Shown: piece by piece, positions 46,604 through 57,993 of the stretch
Layout: the number at the start of each line of letters is the position of its first letter
How positions within the stretch are numbered: position 1 is the stretch's first letter
Assembly: GCA_009602735.1 (NCBI GenBank)
Contig: WELA01010914.1
Location: forward strand, 287,612 to 351,611
Direction: 5' to 3'
DNA: 64,000 bases
Origin: Mesotaenium endlicherianum
Lineage: Eukaryota > Streptophyta > Zygnematophyceae > Zygnematales > Mesotaeniaceae
Notes under the pieces: model-generated
Seen by the model: the letters and a program-made list of their open reading frames with translations, nothing else
Told to the model about the DNA's origin: nothing
Database searches by the model: none
Translations under genes and position numbers: made by a program

Positions 46604-46713
46604 TGTAAGGTAATAGGTTTATAAAGTGCATTTTTGAGTTCCTTGAAATTATATTTTGATTGCATAGTAATGTAGAGTTTATTTTGTGGTCATTTTGATA
46701 TAAAATTCATCGA
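46604..46713 (+). repeat. Chromovirus 5' LTR, head fragment
   Basis: Begins TGTAAGGTAATAGG and matches the first ~110 bases of the 3' LTR at 61146; continues at 55828 after the nested element. Confidence 0.9.
46710..46713. repeat. Left 4-bp flank duplication TCGA of the nested element
   Basis: TCGA occurs directly left of the nested element and again at 55828-55831. With a different end assignment the duplication could be read as the 5-base ATCGA. Confidence 0.7.
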
Positions 46714-47974
46714 TGTCGCGACTGCCAACCACTGGACGGTGCCACACGCTCAATGCAAGTCACGGTCGACCAGGTACGGAAAGTCAGCGTTGACTCACTG
46801 ACCAAAGGTCTGAGTTATCTCAGTCAGCGGGTATGTCAAAGTCGTCGTCACTATCAAAGTGGTCACGACACGTAAAACTCCACACCCAGAAATGGATGGG
46901 GATTTGGACGAAGTAGTCAGCCGAAATGCTAGGGGCCTGGAACCAGTAATGAGCCAGCCCAACAAGTGCCAAGAAAGGTGCTGATCAATCGGCTATCTTA
47001 GCCAAGTACAGCAGGGATGTTGCAGAGGCGTTGTGTGCCACCTCGGCCAAGACCCTCAAAGTGACTAAGCACGGCTTGAGCATTCATCTCAAATGCTGCC
47101 ATCCGCCAGCCACCTAGGCATGATTGCCAGCTGAAAGACTAAGCAGTCACGCGCAACAGTCACAAGGCATGCATGCATGCTAGGTGACAACTTTGAAGGT
47201 GTTTGAAGACTGCTAAGTAAGAACGGCATGCAAGCTAAGCGCTATAACTAAGCACTGGCATTCTCAAGAGAGGATAATGTGTGGTGCCTGCGAAAGGCAC
47301 GAGTCCTGTCTGAAGCTGCCTCATTTTGGCTCGTATCGCGTTGTCAAGAAAGCGGAAGGCACAGGTACAAAAGGAAAGGAGAAGAAGGAGCGCGAAGAAG
47401 GAGTTCCCAAGGCCACAGAAGAGCCGAGACGCCACGCTTCTGCCGACGCTATAAGATTTTTTCTCAAGTGTATTATAGAAAGGTTAGACCTCAAGAGTTC
47501 CCAAGAGGGTATCTCGTTGGTAGGAGGTAGAGAGCTGCATAATAGAATTTGTTAGGAGATTAGCACAGATTTGGATCGAACACCACAAGCGTGCGAAAGC
47601 CACTTAAATGGTGAGTGTTGTGTTCGTTTCCAAGTTCTCAGAAGTTTCAATTGTTGAATTACTGATAGCAAGTGTAGTATTTACAAGTAAAGCTCTCAGT
47701 GAAGAACTGAGTGAGCCCAGCCAAGCAATGAAGAACTGCTTAGGCGCGGTGTTGAGTGAAAAGCTCAGACCAGGCCAGCATAGATGTGCAGGTTCAGAGT
47801 TTTGTAAGCTGTAACTTGTGAAAAGTAAGCGAAAGCCTTGAAGGGCAATTTTCTCTGGATCTGGCATTGCCTGTTAAGCTGCTTAGACGTGATTTCTGCA
47901 AACTACAAACTTGTTCATCCTGTAAACCCCCAACTTGGGCAAAAGCCTGTGTGGAAGTAAGACGCTTCTGTCCT
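46714..47974 (+). repeat. Terminal repeat Q, left copy
   Basis: About 1261 bases starting TGTCGCGACTGCC and ending GACGCTTCTGTCCT, matching 54359-55615 with scattered differences. Unlike the right end, it is not followed by P. Confidence 0.9.
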
Positions 47975-48026
47975 ACTTCTGAGAACTTCGTTGATTGGTT
48001 CAGGTGAATAAGAACTCCCAAGCAAA

Positions 48027-49700
48027 TTGGGGATTGGGCCTGAAAAGGCTGCCGGTGTTCAACCTGGAAGGGGACCCGGGAAAATTCAACTGTATATGCG
48101 ATTGAGGAGTGGAAGACTATACCACCCTGTGGAGCCTGCAGAAGGTTTTGATTCTAGCCAAAGTCCACGAGGAAGTGAGACGTCTGAACATACTGACAAC
48201 CGGTGGAGTGAGCAGCCGTCGACAGTCGAGTCTCGCTATATCTCCGCGAGCGGTGAGAACCCGGATAACACACGAGCCTTTGCACCTGATTCGGGCAGAG
48301 AGCAAGACGTGTGGGGTAAAGTCAGTGAGTCCTGGTCACCGTTCGAAATGGCCGGTGATGATGGGGATGAAAATCCTAAGTTCAAGCCGTCTGCAAAGTG
48401 TTTTAGCGGACGAACCAGTGGAAACGGTCTCACTTTTGAAGAGTTTGATGAGGTCTATTGGGCAAAATTCTTTAAGAAGATTTGAGAGGATTCTTCTTAT
48501 ACGCAATCTGTCGCATTTATAGGCTTGGTTCAAGACTTGGATAAAGATGCCCTGTTGCTATATCGTCAATTTCGGAAGGATGAGGATCTCATCCAGGAAT
48601 GGACATTTGGAGAGCAAAAAAGGGCTAGGAATTTGAAAACCCAGAAGGAGGCTGCGAAAGCCCGAATGTCTGCTTTATCTTCAGAAAGAGCAGTGCCAAC
48701 TGCACCTGTTGAGAGCATAGACTTAGCTGCACTAACACAAGAATTAACAAAGGCCATGAGGCAACTCACTGAGGGCCAGCAAAGAGCTGCTACTCAAAAT
48801 GATGATGTCGGCTTTGTCGCAAAGTTGCGAAAGGTGTGTGCAGAATTGTCTGAAAAGATTGCTCATGCTCAGGAACGAGTAATGCGCAGTGCTGCATCTT
48901 TTAATGGTCAACAAGGCGATAGCGCCACGACAGAGGCAAGCCATGCGCAAGCTCTGGCTAGCTGTCGTAAGGATATGGAGGCTGGGGATGACCACCTAGA
49001 CTCCGAGCATTGCCTGCGTCGTTTCTTTAAGTTGCTTGAAGAAGATTCCCAGAGGCATGCAGTCTTAAGGTGCACCGTTATGTGCATTTTGTCCGTCAGA
49101 AGAACGAGACAGTCATGGAGGTTAAATCCAAATTGGTAGACCTCGCCAAAAAGGCAAAGTTCTACGAGCCCAGAATAGTGGCTGACAAATTTCTGTTATG
49201 CTTGGGCAAGGAAACAGATCATGAAGTCAGGCCACACTTGTCCGCAAAGCACGGGATAGACTGGGACATTGACGAGGCGGTTGAAATAGCACGCAATGTC
49301 AAAGAAGGTAAAGTGTGGTACAAGGAGGCTTCCAAGACGCTTATGGCTCCTGAGAGGAGGGAAAAATCTTCTCCACCTGAGGCCAACAGCTCTAATTTTC
49401 AGATTAAGAACAAGAGCGGGTCTTTCAATAAGTTTGCTAAGCACGCCAACACTGCTGAAATAGCAGAGGGCTGTTGAAATTGCGGGCAATCGGGACATCA
49501 GAAGAGAGGCTATCCGTACTCGGATGCTAAGCAACTATCTGCTAGCAAGGCGCAGATATGTGCACATTGCAGCAAGAAGGGACACTCAGAAGATGAATGC
49601 CGGTCTAAGAATCCAAATTTAAAGCCGCCATGGGCAAATGCTGCCACAAAAGAGGCAGACAAGGAGAAAAAGAAAGAAAAGAGTAGCTCTGGTAACCGCA
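48027..49700 (+). pseudogene. Gag-like region of the methyltransferase element (fossil)
   Basis: An acidic leader, then LTFEEFDEVYWAKFF, a coiled-coil part (LTQELTKAMRQLTEGQQRAA), a capsid-like helical part (KLVDLAKKAKFYEPRIVADK) and a CCHC knuckle CAHCSKKGHSEDEC with a Lys-rich tail. This is the usual order of a Ty3-type gag. The frame is broken. Confidence 0.7.
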
Positions 49701-50079
49701 AGGGTAACCAGTAGTATGACGCTATGAATGCAGAAATCGCTGAGTTGAGAGCTCAAGTTGCGAAACTAAATGCGTCTAATGTCTACTATGATGCTGATGT
49801 TGCAAAAAAGACCGTCTGCAAAGGCGAGAAGCTGATACCTGAGAAGGCTGTGGGTGCAACGGCTGCCGAGCAAGGAGATCACAATCGTCTGGTACCAAGG
49901 AATGCTGGGAAGCTTCCTCAGACTTTCCGGATCACTCTGGATGAAAATGAGATCTCGCAGCTGCGACAAGCCAGGCCTGGGACGCGTAATTTTGCTGGAG
50001 AAGCTGAAGGCCCTGGTGGAACACCGGATCCAGCATGCTCCTTTGCTTTCTCTCGCTGATTTGCATATCACCTACCCGT

Positions 50080-50540
50080 TTACGATTGAAGAAGCCGGAC
50101 ATCAGCTGGATATAGCTGAGGAGGGTGCGAACAGCGCCTCATTGCCTACCAATTTCAGCACCGTGAGAGTGCAGAATAGGGATGGTGCAATACTATTCAA
50201 CAACTGGGCAGCTCCCAACATTCTGTTGGATATGGGTGCACAGCCACTCATCCTGGGAAAGCGAGCTGTGAAAAATCTAGGTTTGACAGCAAGGGACCTG
50301 AAGAGAGTCCTTTCCAGTTGAGAACTGCCTCAGGGCAAATCACCAAGTCTTGTGGGATTACTCGCAAGCCTGTGGAAATCACAATAAATTCAGGAAAACC
50401 TGAAGAGGCGTCACTACTCATGGAGTGCACAGTGACGGAGGCATACAACTATGATGTTCTCTTGGGGACAGAAGCATTGATTCCCTTGGGTATGGTCATT
50501 GATCTGCGAAAGCACACGGTAACTTACCAGTCAACAGATC
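50080..50540 (+). pseudogene. Retropepsin-like region of the methyltransferase element (fossil)
   Basis: A LLDMGAQPLILGKRAVKNLG box followed about 70 residues later by YDVLLGTEALIPLGMVIDL, the pattern of LTR-element aspartic proteases (an Asp-x-Gly-Ala strand and a later hydrophobic-hydrophobic-Gly strand). Reading frames shift between the pieces, so it is a remnant. Confidence 0.55.
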
Positions 50541-50839
50541 AGCAGCCGTCAGGAGAAATTCTTGTGAAGATGGTTTGCACAGGAGAAGCAAACTACAGGC
50601 TGCTAGACTGCTGCGTTAACAATAGGTACCCAGAAGCCTGCGACAACATAATGAAGCACGAACAGGAAAGCTATACGAGCATCAACATGCCTAACACCCT
50701 TGGTATGGCAACCTCGGATCATGGAGCAACTAGAAACTGTGAGTAACAGGGACCGCGGCCCGCAAGAGCTGCTGCAAGTACCTTATCCAGTTACCTCTGC
50801 TGCAAACTTGATGCCGGGAGTCGAGCCGCTGCCGCAAGG

Positions 50840-51860
50840 CATTGTCAGGATGGGAGATCCTTTCCGTAAAAGGGGAGTTGTGGTAATGGAATTGTTCGCC
50901 GGACTTGGGTCTGGGACCATAGCATTGATCCAGCAAGGGATATAGGTGGCCAAAGTCCTATATGCGGACAATGATGACCACGCTTTTCAAGCATTCAGAA
51001 AAGTCATGAGTCAGATGCGGCAAATGCATCACTTTCAGGGGTTGGTGCTCCCATACTCCAATGTTGAGCGCATCGCTGGAGGCAACATTATTGATGTGAA
51101 GCCTGAAGACCTGTATGGCTACAGGATTGATTGATGTTTGCTGGAGTCCCTTGTCAACTGTTTTCCCAAGCTGGGAACCGAAGGGGATTCAGTGACCCAC
51201 GAGCACAACACTGGGGATGGATGGTGAAAATCATCAGCATGTTGCGGGAACGTCAGTACTATCACCCACCAGTATTTGTGATTGAGAACGTGCATCCAAG
51301 AATGGATTACAAGCAGATAAAGCCGGGAGAACCATGGCTGATTTTCGACTCCACATTGGGACATCATGTGCTAATCAACGACGCCAAGCACGGAGGATTG
51401 TCCCATAGGGCCAGATAATTTTGGACCAACGGCATGTCTATTGAGATCCTGAGGGAGATGGAGGACCTTACACGGCGATCACCGACGACATTGACAGTGG
51501 AGAGGCGCTAGCAGTACGTACCAGGCCAGTGACCAGGAGGGATTCCTATCCACAGTGCGTCATCAACGAACCAGGTCAGCCAAGGGTGGTACTGCCTACC
51601 TTCACAACGTATCCAGGATCCCGAGCCTTCATAGAAGGTGGAACCAGGAATGGTCAAAGACATGCATGAAAGAGATGCTGCTTGGAGAGAGCCTACGGCT
51701 GTGGAGAAGGGAAACTGCCTCGGAATACCTGACACCATAGCTCGGCAAATAGTCGATGCTGTAGGGTCAGATAAAGCTGCGAAGATTTTCGGCAACATGA
51801 TTGGACAGCACTCTATGACTTGGCTGGTGGAGACAATCATGACGTGGCAGCAGTTGACCT
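50840..51860 (+). pseudogene. C5-cytosine DNA methyltransferase domain inside the retroelement (fossil)
   Basis: Motifs of the C5-MTase family occur in order: I, VVVMELFAGLGSGTIAL (SAM-binding F-x-G-x-G at 50895-50915); IV, FAGVPCQLFSQAG with the catalytic Cys in PCQ (51149-51157); VI, VFVIENVHPR with ENV (51284-51292); an SHRAR box like motif VIII; IX, REPTAVEKGNCLGIP (51686 on); X, FGNMIGQHSMTWL (51788 on). PCQ rather than PCN sets it apart from DNMT3-type enzymes. It lies between protease-like and reverse-transcriptase-like regions in the same direction, so it is a part of the element rather than a host gene. The domain is broken in this copy. Confidence 0.85.
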
Positions 51861-53690
51861 TCACCGACAAGCCTATGCCAAGGCCAAGACCAGTGACAAT
51901 TGGGGTCCATGTGGTGCCAACATCTGATCAGAGGGCTATCAGGACCGCACATCAGCAACGAGAAGAATACGGTGTGCAAAGAGACGCAGCGGCAGCTGCC
52001 AGAGACAGAGCATTCAGGGAAGCTGAAGTAGCTAAACTAATGAGATGCCAAGATCTGTTGGACCGGATTGATAACCGGATCGCTGAATTACAAGCACCTC
52101 TGGAAAGAGAGGATACACCCATGAGGGACCAGGCGCTTGAGCAAATGACGCCGCTGCCAAGCGCAAAAGACGATACACAAGACACCCCGTCATCCCTGAG
52201 AAACGCCACTCGCAGTCAGATATTTGGGAGTCCATCTCCCAAAGCCACGACATCAAGGCGCGAGGAGACTTCAGAAGATGCCAAATCAGGATATGATACC
52301 AACCTCAGCCCAAGAGCAGCTGGGCGCAAAAACTACTGGCAAGAAAGCTCAAGTAGCTGGGAAGCTAACCAAAAGTGTCTATCGTCTTCACCAGAGCTAG
52401 CACCGTTACAAGATATGTCAAAGGAGTCTGAGAAGAAGACCCCTGAGCCAACACTTGAAGACTTTGATTACTATCTAAACCAAGCATCAGTGCAAGAACG
52501 CCAGTGCAATATTGGTGAATGGTGCAAAGAGTGTAGCCAGAATTCAGGAGGTTCTGGAGGGTCTGCAAAGACCATATGTCTTGAAGGATGTAATGAGGAG
52601 TTGGGCAAGCAATTGTCCACAACACCTTCTTTGATGAGCCCAGAGCCACAGGATAAGGGGCCACAGCAGGGTGCAGCCACTCAGACAGCTGAATCCATTG
52701 CAAGGCAGATCATGGAACAGCTGCTGGAAGCAGACGCTTGACGGCACAAGGAAGAGGAAGTGGCTAAGGCGGCAAGCACTATGCAATCAGCCATCGTCAA
52801 CCTGGCGAAGCTCAACACAGATAATGATGGAGAGCCACCACCACCTGGAGTGGAGAAGTCAGTTGAAGATGAGGCAGAGATGCCAGACCTACCAGGGTTT
52901 GACCTGCCATCAGTCACCAATGAAGAGGAGATTCGGGAAGAAGTTCCACGCTTCCCTACCCCTGAGCTGGACCTGTTGGAGCTACAAGAGCTCAGGACGG
53001 ATGACTGGGTGGCCGACCACTTGATAATGGAGGGGCCCAGCCCGACGGAACTATACATTGATATGAGATTGCCTACATCGAGTACTCCAACCGCCAGTTT
53101 TCCAGCACCAGGAGCTACCCCACATCAGCTACAACAGCCGCAGAAAGTGGTTGCCTGCACCGCTAAGGTGAAACCAACACAAGGTAATCCTCACGGTCGC
53201 GCAAGCAGACCAAAAAAGGTGGCCCGGGAAGGGCATGCACCTTTTAGGCGGATGCTGATGCGTTATCTCAAGTATAGGGGAGCAGCTCAGAGAGAAGGGG
53301 TTCCGAAAGGAACCATGGCTCCTCCTCCGCAACCTGTCCTGGAGATTTTGCAGAGAGAGGGAGAGGATGGCTTGATTCGCAAAGCCATGGCATTGGGAAT
53401 TCACATTCCCATGGTGCGACCTTCATCCACTGGAACGTGGGAGAAGGATAGTTCAGCTCCTAGGACATCTGAAATATTTGAAAGGGAACTGGTAGAGCTG
53501 AGAAGTACCATAAGTCACTTGACAACGGACGAGGCTGGCAATTATACAGCCACTCGTATGTGTGGAAACTACAGACGATTGAATCTCCACACGGAGCCAG
53601 ACAGCTATGTGATGCCTACACCAGAGCGGATCTTTGCAATTGCCACCACAGGGAAGGTGCCAGGGCGCGAGATGGGAGCTACCGCCCGCA
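51861..53690 (+). pseudogene. Coiled linker and start of reverse transcriptase in the methyltransferase element (fossil)
   Basis: Long charged helical stretches (QRDAAAAARDRAFREAEVAK), Ser/Pro-rich linkers, an acidic segment EMPDLPGFDLPSVTNEEE, a basic segment APFRRMLMRYLKYRGAAQRE, then MCGNYRRLNLHTEPDSYVMP, which matches the opening block of Ty3-type reverse transcriptase (DYR-x-LN). The later RT blocks are not recognisable. Confidence 0.6.
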
Positions 53691-53925
53691 AATGACGCAG
53701 ATCCAGGAAGGAGACTTCGTCTACCACAAGCGCCAGCATAAGACCACCATCGACACCAGTTCAGGTGCAGTGATCTTACGCGTGAAACATGCGTTCAACA
53801 ATGGTGTGTTGGAACTGGAAGGTTCTGATGGTAAGACCATGAGAGATCACGTGCAGAATTGCTCGCTGTGCCATTTGCCCAATATCAATCCTACGGTTAA
53901 GGTTGTGTTCGAGGAATTGGTGCCA
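53691..53925 (+). pseudogene. Integrase C-terminal tail of the methyltransferase element (fossil)
   Basis: GDFVYHKRQHKTT, then AVILRVKHAFNNGVLELEGS and a CHLPNINP motif, resemble the SH3-like C-terminal integrase tail of some algal and plant Ty3 elements that also end in PHD fingers. The DDE core is not recognisable here. Confidence 0.5.
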
Positions 53926-54159
53926 GCCACGCCCTGTGCCAGTTGCAAAGTGCTGGATGATCAAGAAGCAATGGTAACTTGCGATAAGTGTAGTGCCCGT
54001 TGGCACACCTTCTGCATTGGTGAAGAAGAGATTATGGCAGAACGATGGGAATGTCTTGACTGTCTTCCTAATCCCTCAGCCGCAGAGCTAAGAAATAGAA
54101 GCTTTCAGCGGAAAGGCAGGGACGCCTCAGCTGAAAGGGAGGAATGTAAGGAAAATTGA
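53926..54159 (+). pseudogene. PHD finger at the 3' end of the methyltransferase element's coding region (fossil)
   Basis: All eight zinc ligands of a C4HC3 PHD finger are present (53935-54063) with spacing C-x2-C-x11-C-x2-C-x4-H-x2-C-x12-C-x2-C, including the aromatic residue in RWHTFC. PHD fingers read histone tails. In an integrase tail this would be expected to guide target choice, by analogy with chromodomains. Confidence 0.85.
54131..54144 (+). other. Polypurine-tract-like sequence of the methyltransferase element
   Basis: CTGAAAGGGAGGAA lies directly before the P repeat that starts TGTAAGG at 54145. Confidence 0.5.
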
Positions 54160-54356
54160 GTATAAGATAACATTTTTTGGAGATTTCTACTTAGTGTGGA
54201 ATGCGCCACCGCACGATGCCAATGCAAGCAGACCAGGAATGGGTCAATCCCCAGCCAGCCTGCCACCAACACACGTGTGAGGGTCGATCAACCTGGTTGA
54301 TTCCTCACGTGCCGCAATGCACGTGCCAGGGAGGTCCGACACTGTTAGGCACGACA
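54145..54356 (+). repeat. Repeat P, internal copy
   Basis: 212 bases, TGTAAGGAAAATTGAG to GGCACGACA; the same length as 55616-55827. The junction with Q is CGACA-GC-TGTCG, a 12-base palindrome. Confidence 0.9.
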
Positions 54357-54358
54357 GC

Positions 54359-55615
54359 TGTCGCAACTGCCAACCACTGGAAGGTGCTACATGCTCAACG
54401 CAAGTCACGGTTGACCAGGTACGGAAAGTCAGCGTTGACTCACGGACCAAAGGACTGAGTTATCTCAGTCAGCGGGTATGTCAAAGTCGTCGTCACTGTC
54501 AAAGTGGTCACGACACGTCAAATCCCACACCCAGGGATGAATGGGGATTTGGACGAAGTAGTCAGCTGAAAGGCTAGGGGCCTGTAATGAGCCAGCCCAA
54601 CAAGTGCCAAGAAAGGTGCTGATCAATTGGCTATCTAAGCCAAGTACAGCAGGGATGTTGCAGAGGCGTTGTGTGCCACCTCGGCCAAGACCCTCAAAGT
54701 GACTAAGCACGGCTTGAGCGTTCATCTCAAACGCTGCCATCCGCCAGCCACCTAGGCATGATTGCCAGCTGAAAGACTAAGCAGTCACGCGCAACAGTCA
54801 CAAGGCATGCATGCATGCTAGGTGACAACTTTGAAGGTGTTTGAAGACTGCTAAGTAAGGACGGCATGCAAGCTAAGCGCTATAACTAAGCACTGGCATT
54901 CTCAAGAGAGGATAATGTGTGGTGCCTGCAAAAGGCACGAGTCCTGCCTGAAGCTGCCTCATTTTGGCTCGTATCGCATTGTCAAGAAAGCGGAAGACAC
55001 AGGTACAAAAGGAAAGGAGAAGAAGGAGCGCGAAGAAGAAGGAGTTCCCAAGGCCACAGAAGAGCCGAGACGCCACGCTTCTGCCGACGCTAGAAGGTTT
55101 TTTCTCAAGTGTATCATAGAAAGGTTAGACCTCAGGAGTTGCCAAGAGGGGATCTCGCTGATAGAAGGTAGAGAGCTGCAGAATAGAATCTGTTAGGAGA
55201 TTAGCACAGATTCGGATCAAACACCACAAGCGTGCGAAAACCACTTAAAATGGTGAGTGCTGTGTTAGTTTCCAAGTTCCAGAAGTCTCAATTGTTGAAT
55301 TGCTGATAGCAAGTGTAGTATTAACAAGTAAAGCTCTCAGTGAAGAATTGAGTGAGCCCAGCCAAGCAGTGAAGAACTGTTTAGGCGCGGTGTTGAGTGA
55401 AGAGCTCAGACCAGGCCAGCATAGATGTGCAATTTCAAAATTTTGTAAGCTGTAACTTGTGAAAGCTAAGCAAAAGCCTTGAAGGGCGATTTTCTCTGGA
55501 TCTGGCATTGCCTGTTAAGCTGCTTAGACGTGATTTCTGCAAACTACAAACTTGTTCATCTTGTAAACCCTCAACTTGGGCAAAAGCTTGTGTGGAAGTA
55601 AGACGCTTCTGTCCT
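54359..55615 (+). repeat. Terminal repeat Q, right copy
   Basis: About 1257 bases starting TGTCGCAACTGCC; partner of 46714-47974. Confidence 0.9.
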
Positions 55616-55827
55616 TGTAAGGGAAACTGAGTATAAGATTAAATTTTTTGGAGATATCTACGAAGTGTGGAATGCGCCACCGGACGATGCCAGTGCAGGC
55701 AGACCAGGAATGGGTCAACCCCCTGCCAGCCTGCCACCGACACACGTGCGAGGGTCGATCAACCAGGTCGATTCCTCACGTGCCGCAACGCACGTGCCAA
55801 GGAAGTCCAACACTGTTAGGCACGACA
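55616..55827 (+). repeat. Repeat P, terminal copy
   Basis: 212 bases starting TGTAAGGGAAACTGAG and ending CGACA at the element edge. Confidence 0.9.
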
Positions 55828-56465
55828 TCGACTTTGGTCAAGTATTGAGAGAGTTATGGATTTCCAGACTTTAATTAGTTTTGAGGTCGGTTGACGACTG
55901 TCCTTAATTTGCAGTGAGCGCGACCGTCGGATTGACCAACAGCGTCGTGCGATCTGGCCCATTACAGTGAACTCGAACCTTCACGTAAGTTTGGCTGACG
56001 CGGAGTGCCGACTAGATCGATTTACCTAGAAAATTTGATTTAGCCTAGCGCGCCTAAGATAGAATATTCTAGTAATGTCGATGCATGTATGTGGACGTCA
56101 ATTCGACCCGACACGTCAGATGAGATTGATCTGGCCTACTCACAAATATTCTGGAAGGGACGATTTGACGAACCCTTAGGAAATTCCGTAGCTTCCTCCT
56201 AAAATGGAGCACTTAGGCAAAAAACTATAAATAGGCATAACTTCTTCATTTCTTATGAGTTTTCAATTCTGTAAATTTTTACGGATTTGTAGTAACAAGG
56301 CCTTCCATCCTACATCATTTGTGAGCAGTTTCTTGCTACTCAAAATGTTGGAGTAATTTTCCTAAGCTTTCTTAGTGATATCCGGCTGCACTCGTTAGTA
56401 TGATTGCAACTAGTTCCTTTCCGCGTGAATTACTACGGTTCCATTAGTGCACTCTGCCCCTTTCA
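55828..56465 (+). repeat. Chromovirus 5' LTR, tail fragment
   Basis: Begins with the flank duplication TCGA and matches the 3' LTR from TTTGGTCAAGTATTGAGAG to CCCTTTCA. Confidence 0.9.
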
Positions 56466-56467
56466 TT

Positions 56468-56480
56468 TGGTATCAAAGCC
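56468..56480 (+). other. Chromovirus primer-binding site
   Basis: TGGTATCAAAGCC two bases after the LTR end, like the Met-tRNA-type primer site TGGTATCAGAGC of many plant elements. Confidence 0.75.
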
Positions 56481-56502
56481 GGGCTAGTTTGCATATTATA
56501 TT

Positions 56503-57540
56503 ATGGAGTTGCAGTCGGTAACTAGAAGAGGCGAACATGTCGAGCATGTTGAGCGCGTGGAGCAGACGGCACCACCTTTGTCAAGGGAGCAACAAGAGAT
56601 GCACGCGATGCTAAGGCAAATGGCAAATGCAATTGGAGGAGAAGTCTATGCCCAATTTCAACAAAATATGCGCAGGGAGGTGGAGAGAATGGTGCGAGTT
56701 GTTATGGGGAACTCCGCTTCGACGAGTTTGGCACCTGCACCTGTTGTACCACCAATTCATGTTAACCCAGTGGTGCAACCGGATATTCCACCCGCATTGG
56801 GAGTGCGTGCGCCTAAGCCTGAAGTGTACACTGGAGAGCGTGGATCGTCGCCTGTTCATCAATGGATTTTTGGAGCGAAGAACTTTATGAAGTATTCTGC
56901 GCTCACGCCCGACAGGCAAGTCGCCTTTGTGATTACTTTGCTGAAGAAGAGTGCTGGAGCTTAGTATGAGCGAGAGGAACAGCTGTCTGGAGTTCCTGCT
57001 ACTGTTGATTAGCTATTTGAAGGCTTGAAGAGGCAATTTCTATCTATTGCACCCCAGGCTACTGCTCGAGATCTATTGGTGCGCCTTCATCAACGAGGAA
57101 GCGTTCAGGAGTATGTATCGCGCTTCAACGAGCTGGTGCTTCAATGTCCATCCATGCACGAGTCGGAGATAATGGACAAGTTCAGGAGGGGACTCAAGCC
57201 AACTGTGGCCAAGGAAGTGGCGCTCAAAGACCCTACCAGTCTTGGAGAAATGATGGCATTGGCGACAAGGGTCGACGCTGTGGAGTATAGTCAGAGGCAG
57301 TGGGGCAGCCACAACTTTGGGGGATATCGACACTTTGGATCTCAAGCGCCAAGCACGAGTGTTCAAGGTCCAGTACCTATGGAATTAGGACTTATTCAGA
57401 ACCTGCACAGGCAGCAGAATTTCAAGTCGAGAGGACCCTGCTATAATTGTGGCAAGCTTGAAACATTTGGCTCGAGATTGTCATGTAAAGGCGAAGCAAC
57501 CTCAACAGCAGGAAAAAGGAGGACGCCAGTAAGTCATTCT
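56503..57540 (+). pseudogene. Chromovirus gag region (fossil)
   Basis: A coiled N-terminal part (EQQEMHAMLRQMANAIGG), a Pro/Val linker, then the Ty3 gag core (WIFGAKNFMKYSALTPDRQV; LVRLHQRGSVQEYVSRFNEL; FRRGLKPTVAKEVALKD) and a degenerate zinc knuckle starting CYNCGK. The frame is broken. The same N-terminal part occurs at 41170-41679. Confidence 0.85.
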
Positions 57541-57599
57541 GGGGTGTCTAATGGCGTGAAGACGAGACCTCACAAGGAGGTTATCTCCAGGAGCCTGCC

Positions 57600-57987
57600 G
57601 AGAAGCAAAGGACAAGACGTTGACAAGCCTATCATCGTGGAAGGAGTAGTGGACGGCAACAAGGCGAAGTGTATGGTCGACAGTTGCGCAAGTGCAAACT
57701 TTGTGCACAAGAAGCTGGTGAAAGAGTGGCGAAAAACTGTGCATAAGTATTATGAGCCTAAAGAGGCAATTTTGGCAAATGGGCAAAGACTCAAGTGTGG
57801 TGCACCTACGGAAGCTATTCATGTGGAAGTAGCGGGGCACCAGAGTAATGAAATTATGGAGCAGGCAGAGCTAGGTCACCACGAGGTGATATTGGGCCGA
57901 CCATGGCTGAGGAAAGCCAACCCTCAAGTGCACTGGAGCACGGGACAAGTGAAGGTCCAAGGGCGTGATGGTCGAAGGGAGACATAA
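57600..57987 (+). pseudogene. Chromovirus protease region (fossil)
   Basis: VDGNKAKCMVDSCASANFVH aligns with the retropepsin active-site strand (usually D-S-G-A), followed by a VILGRPWLRKANPQVHW block, the typical end of the domain. Confidence 0.8.
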
Positions 57988-57993
57988 AAATAG

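Larger units (their letters stand above)
46714..55827 (+). mobile_element. Retroelement carrying a C5-DNA methyltransferase and PHD finger (fossil)
   Basis: Inserted into the chromovirus 5' LTR with TCGA on both sides. Ends are TGTCG and CGACA, a 5-base inversion of TG...CA type. Repeats are Q (46714-47974 and 54359-55615) and P (54145-54356 and 55616-55827), in the order Q, coding, P, Q, P. Coding content along the plus strand: gag-like region with CCHC knuckle, protease-like region, a full set of C5-methyltransferase motifs, a coiled region, the start of a reverse transcriptase, an integrase C-terminal tail and a PHD finger. Reverse transcriptase and integrase cores are not recognisable, so the copy is broken and cannot be autonomous; breaks are numerous. 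DNA methyltransferases captured by retroelements have been reported in charophyte algae and dinoflagellates. Confidence 0.85.
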
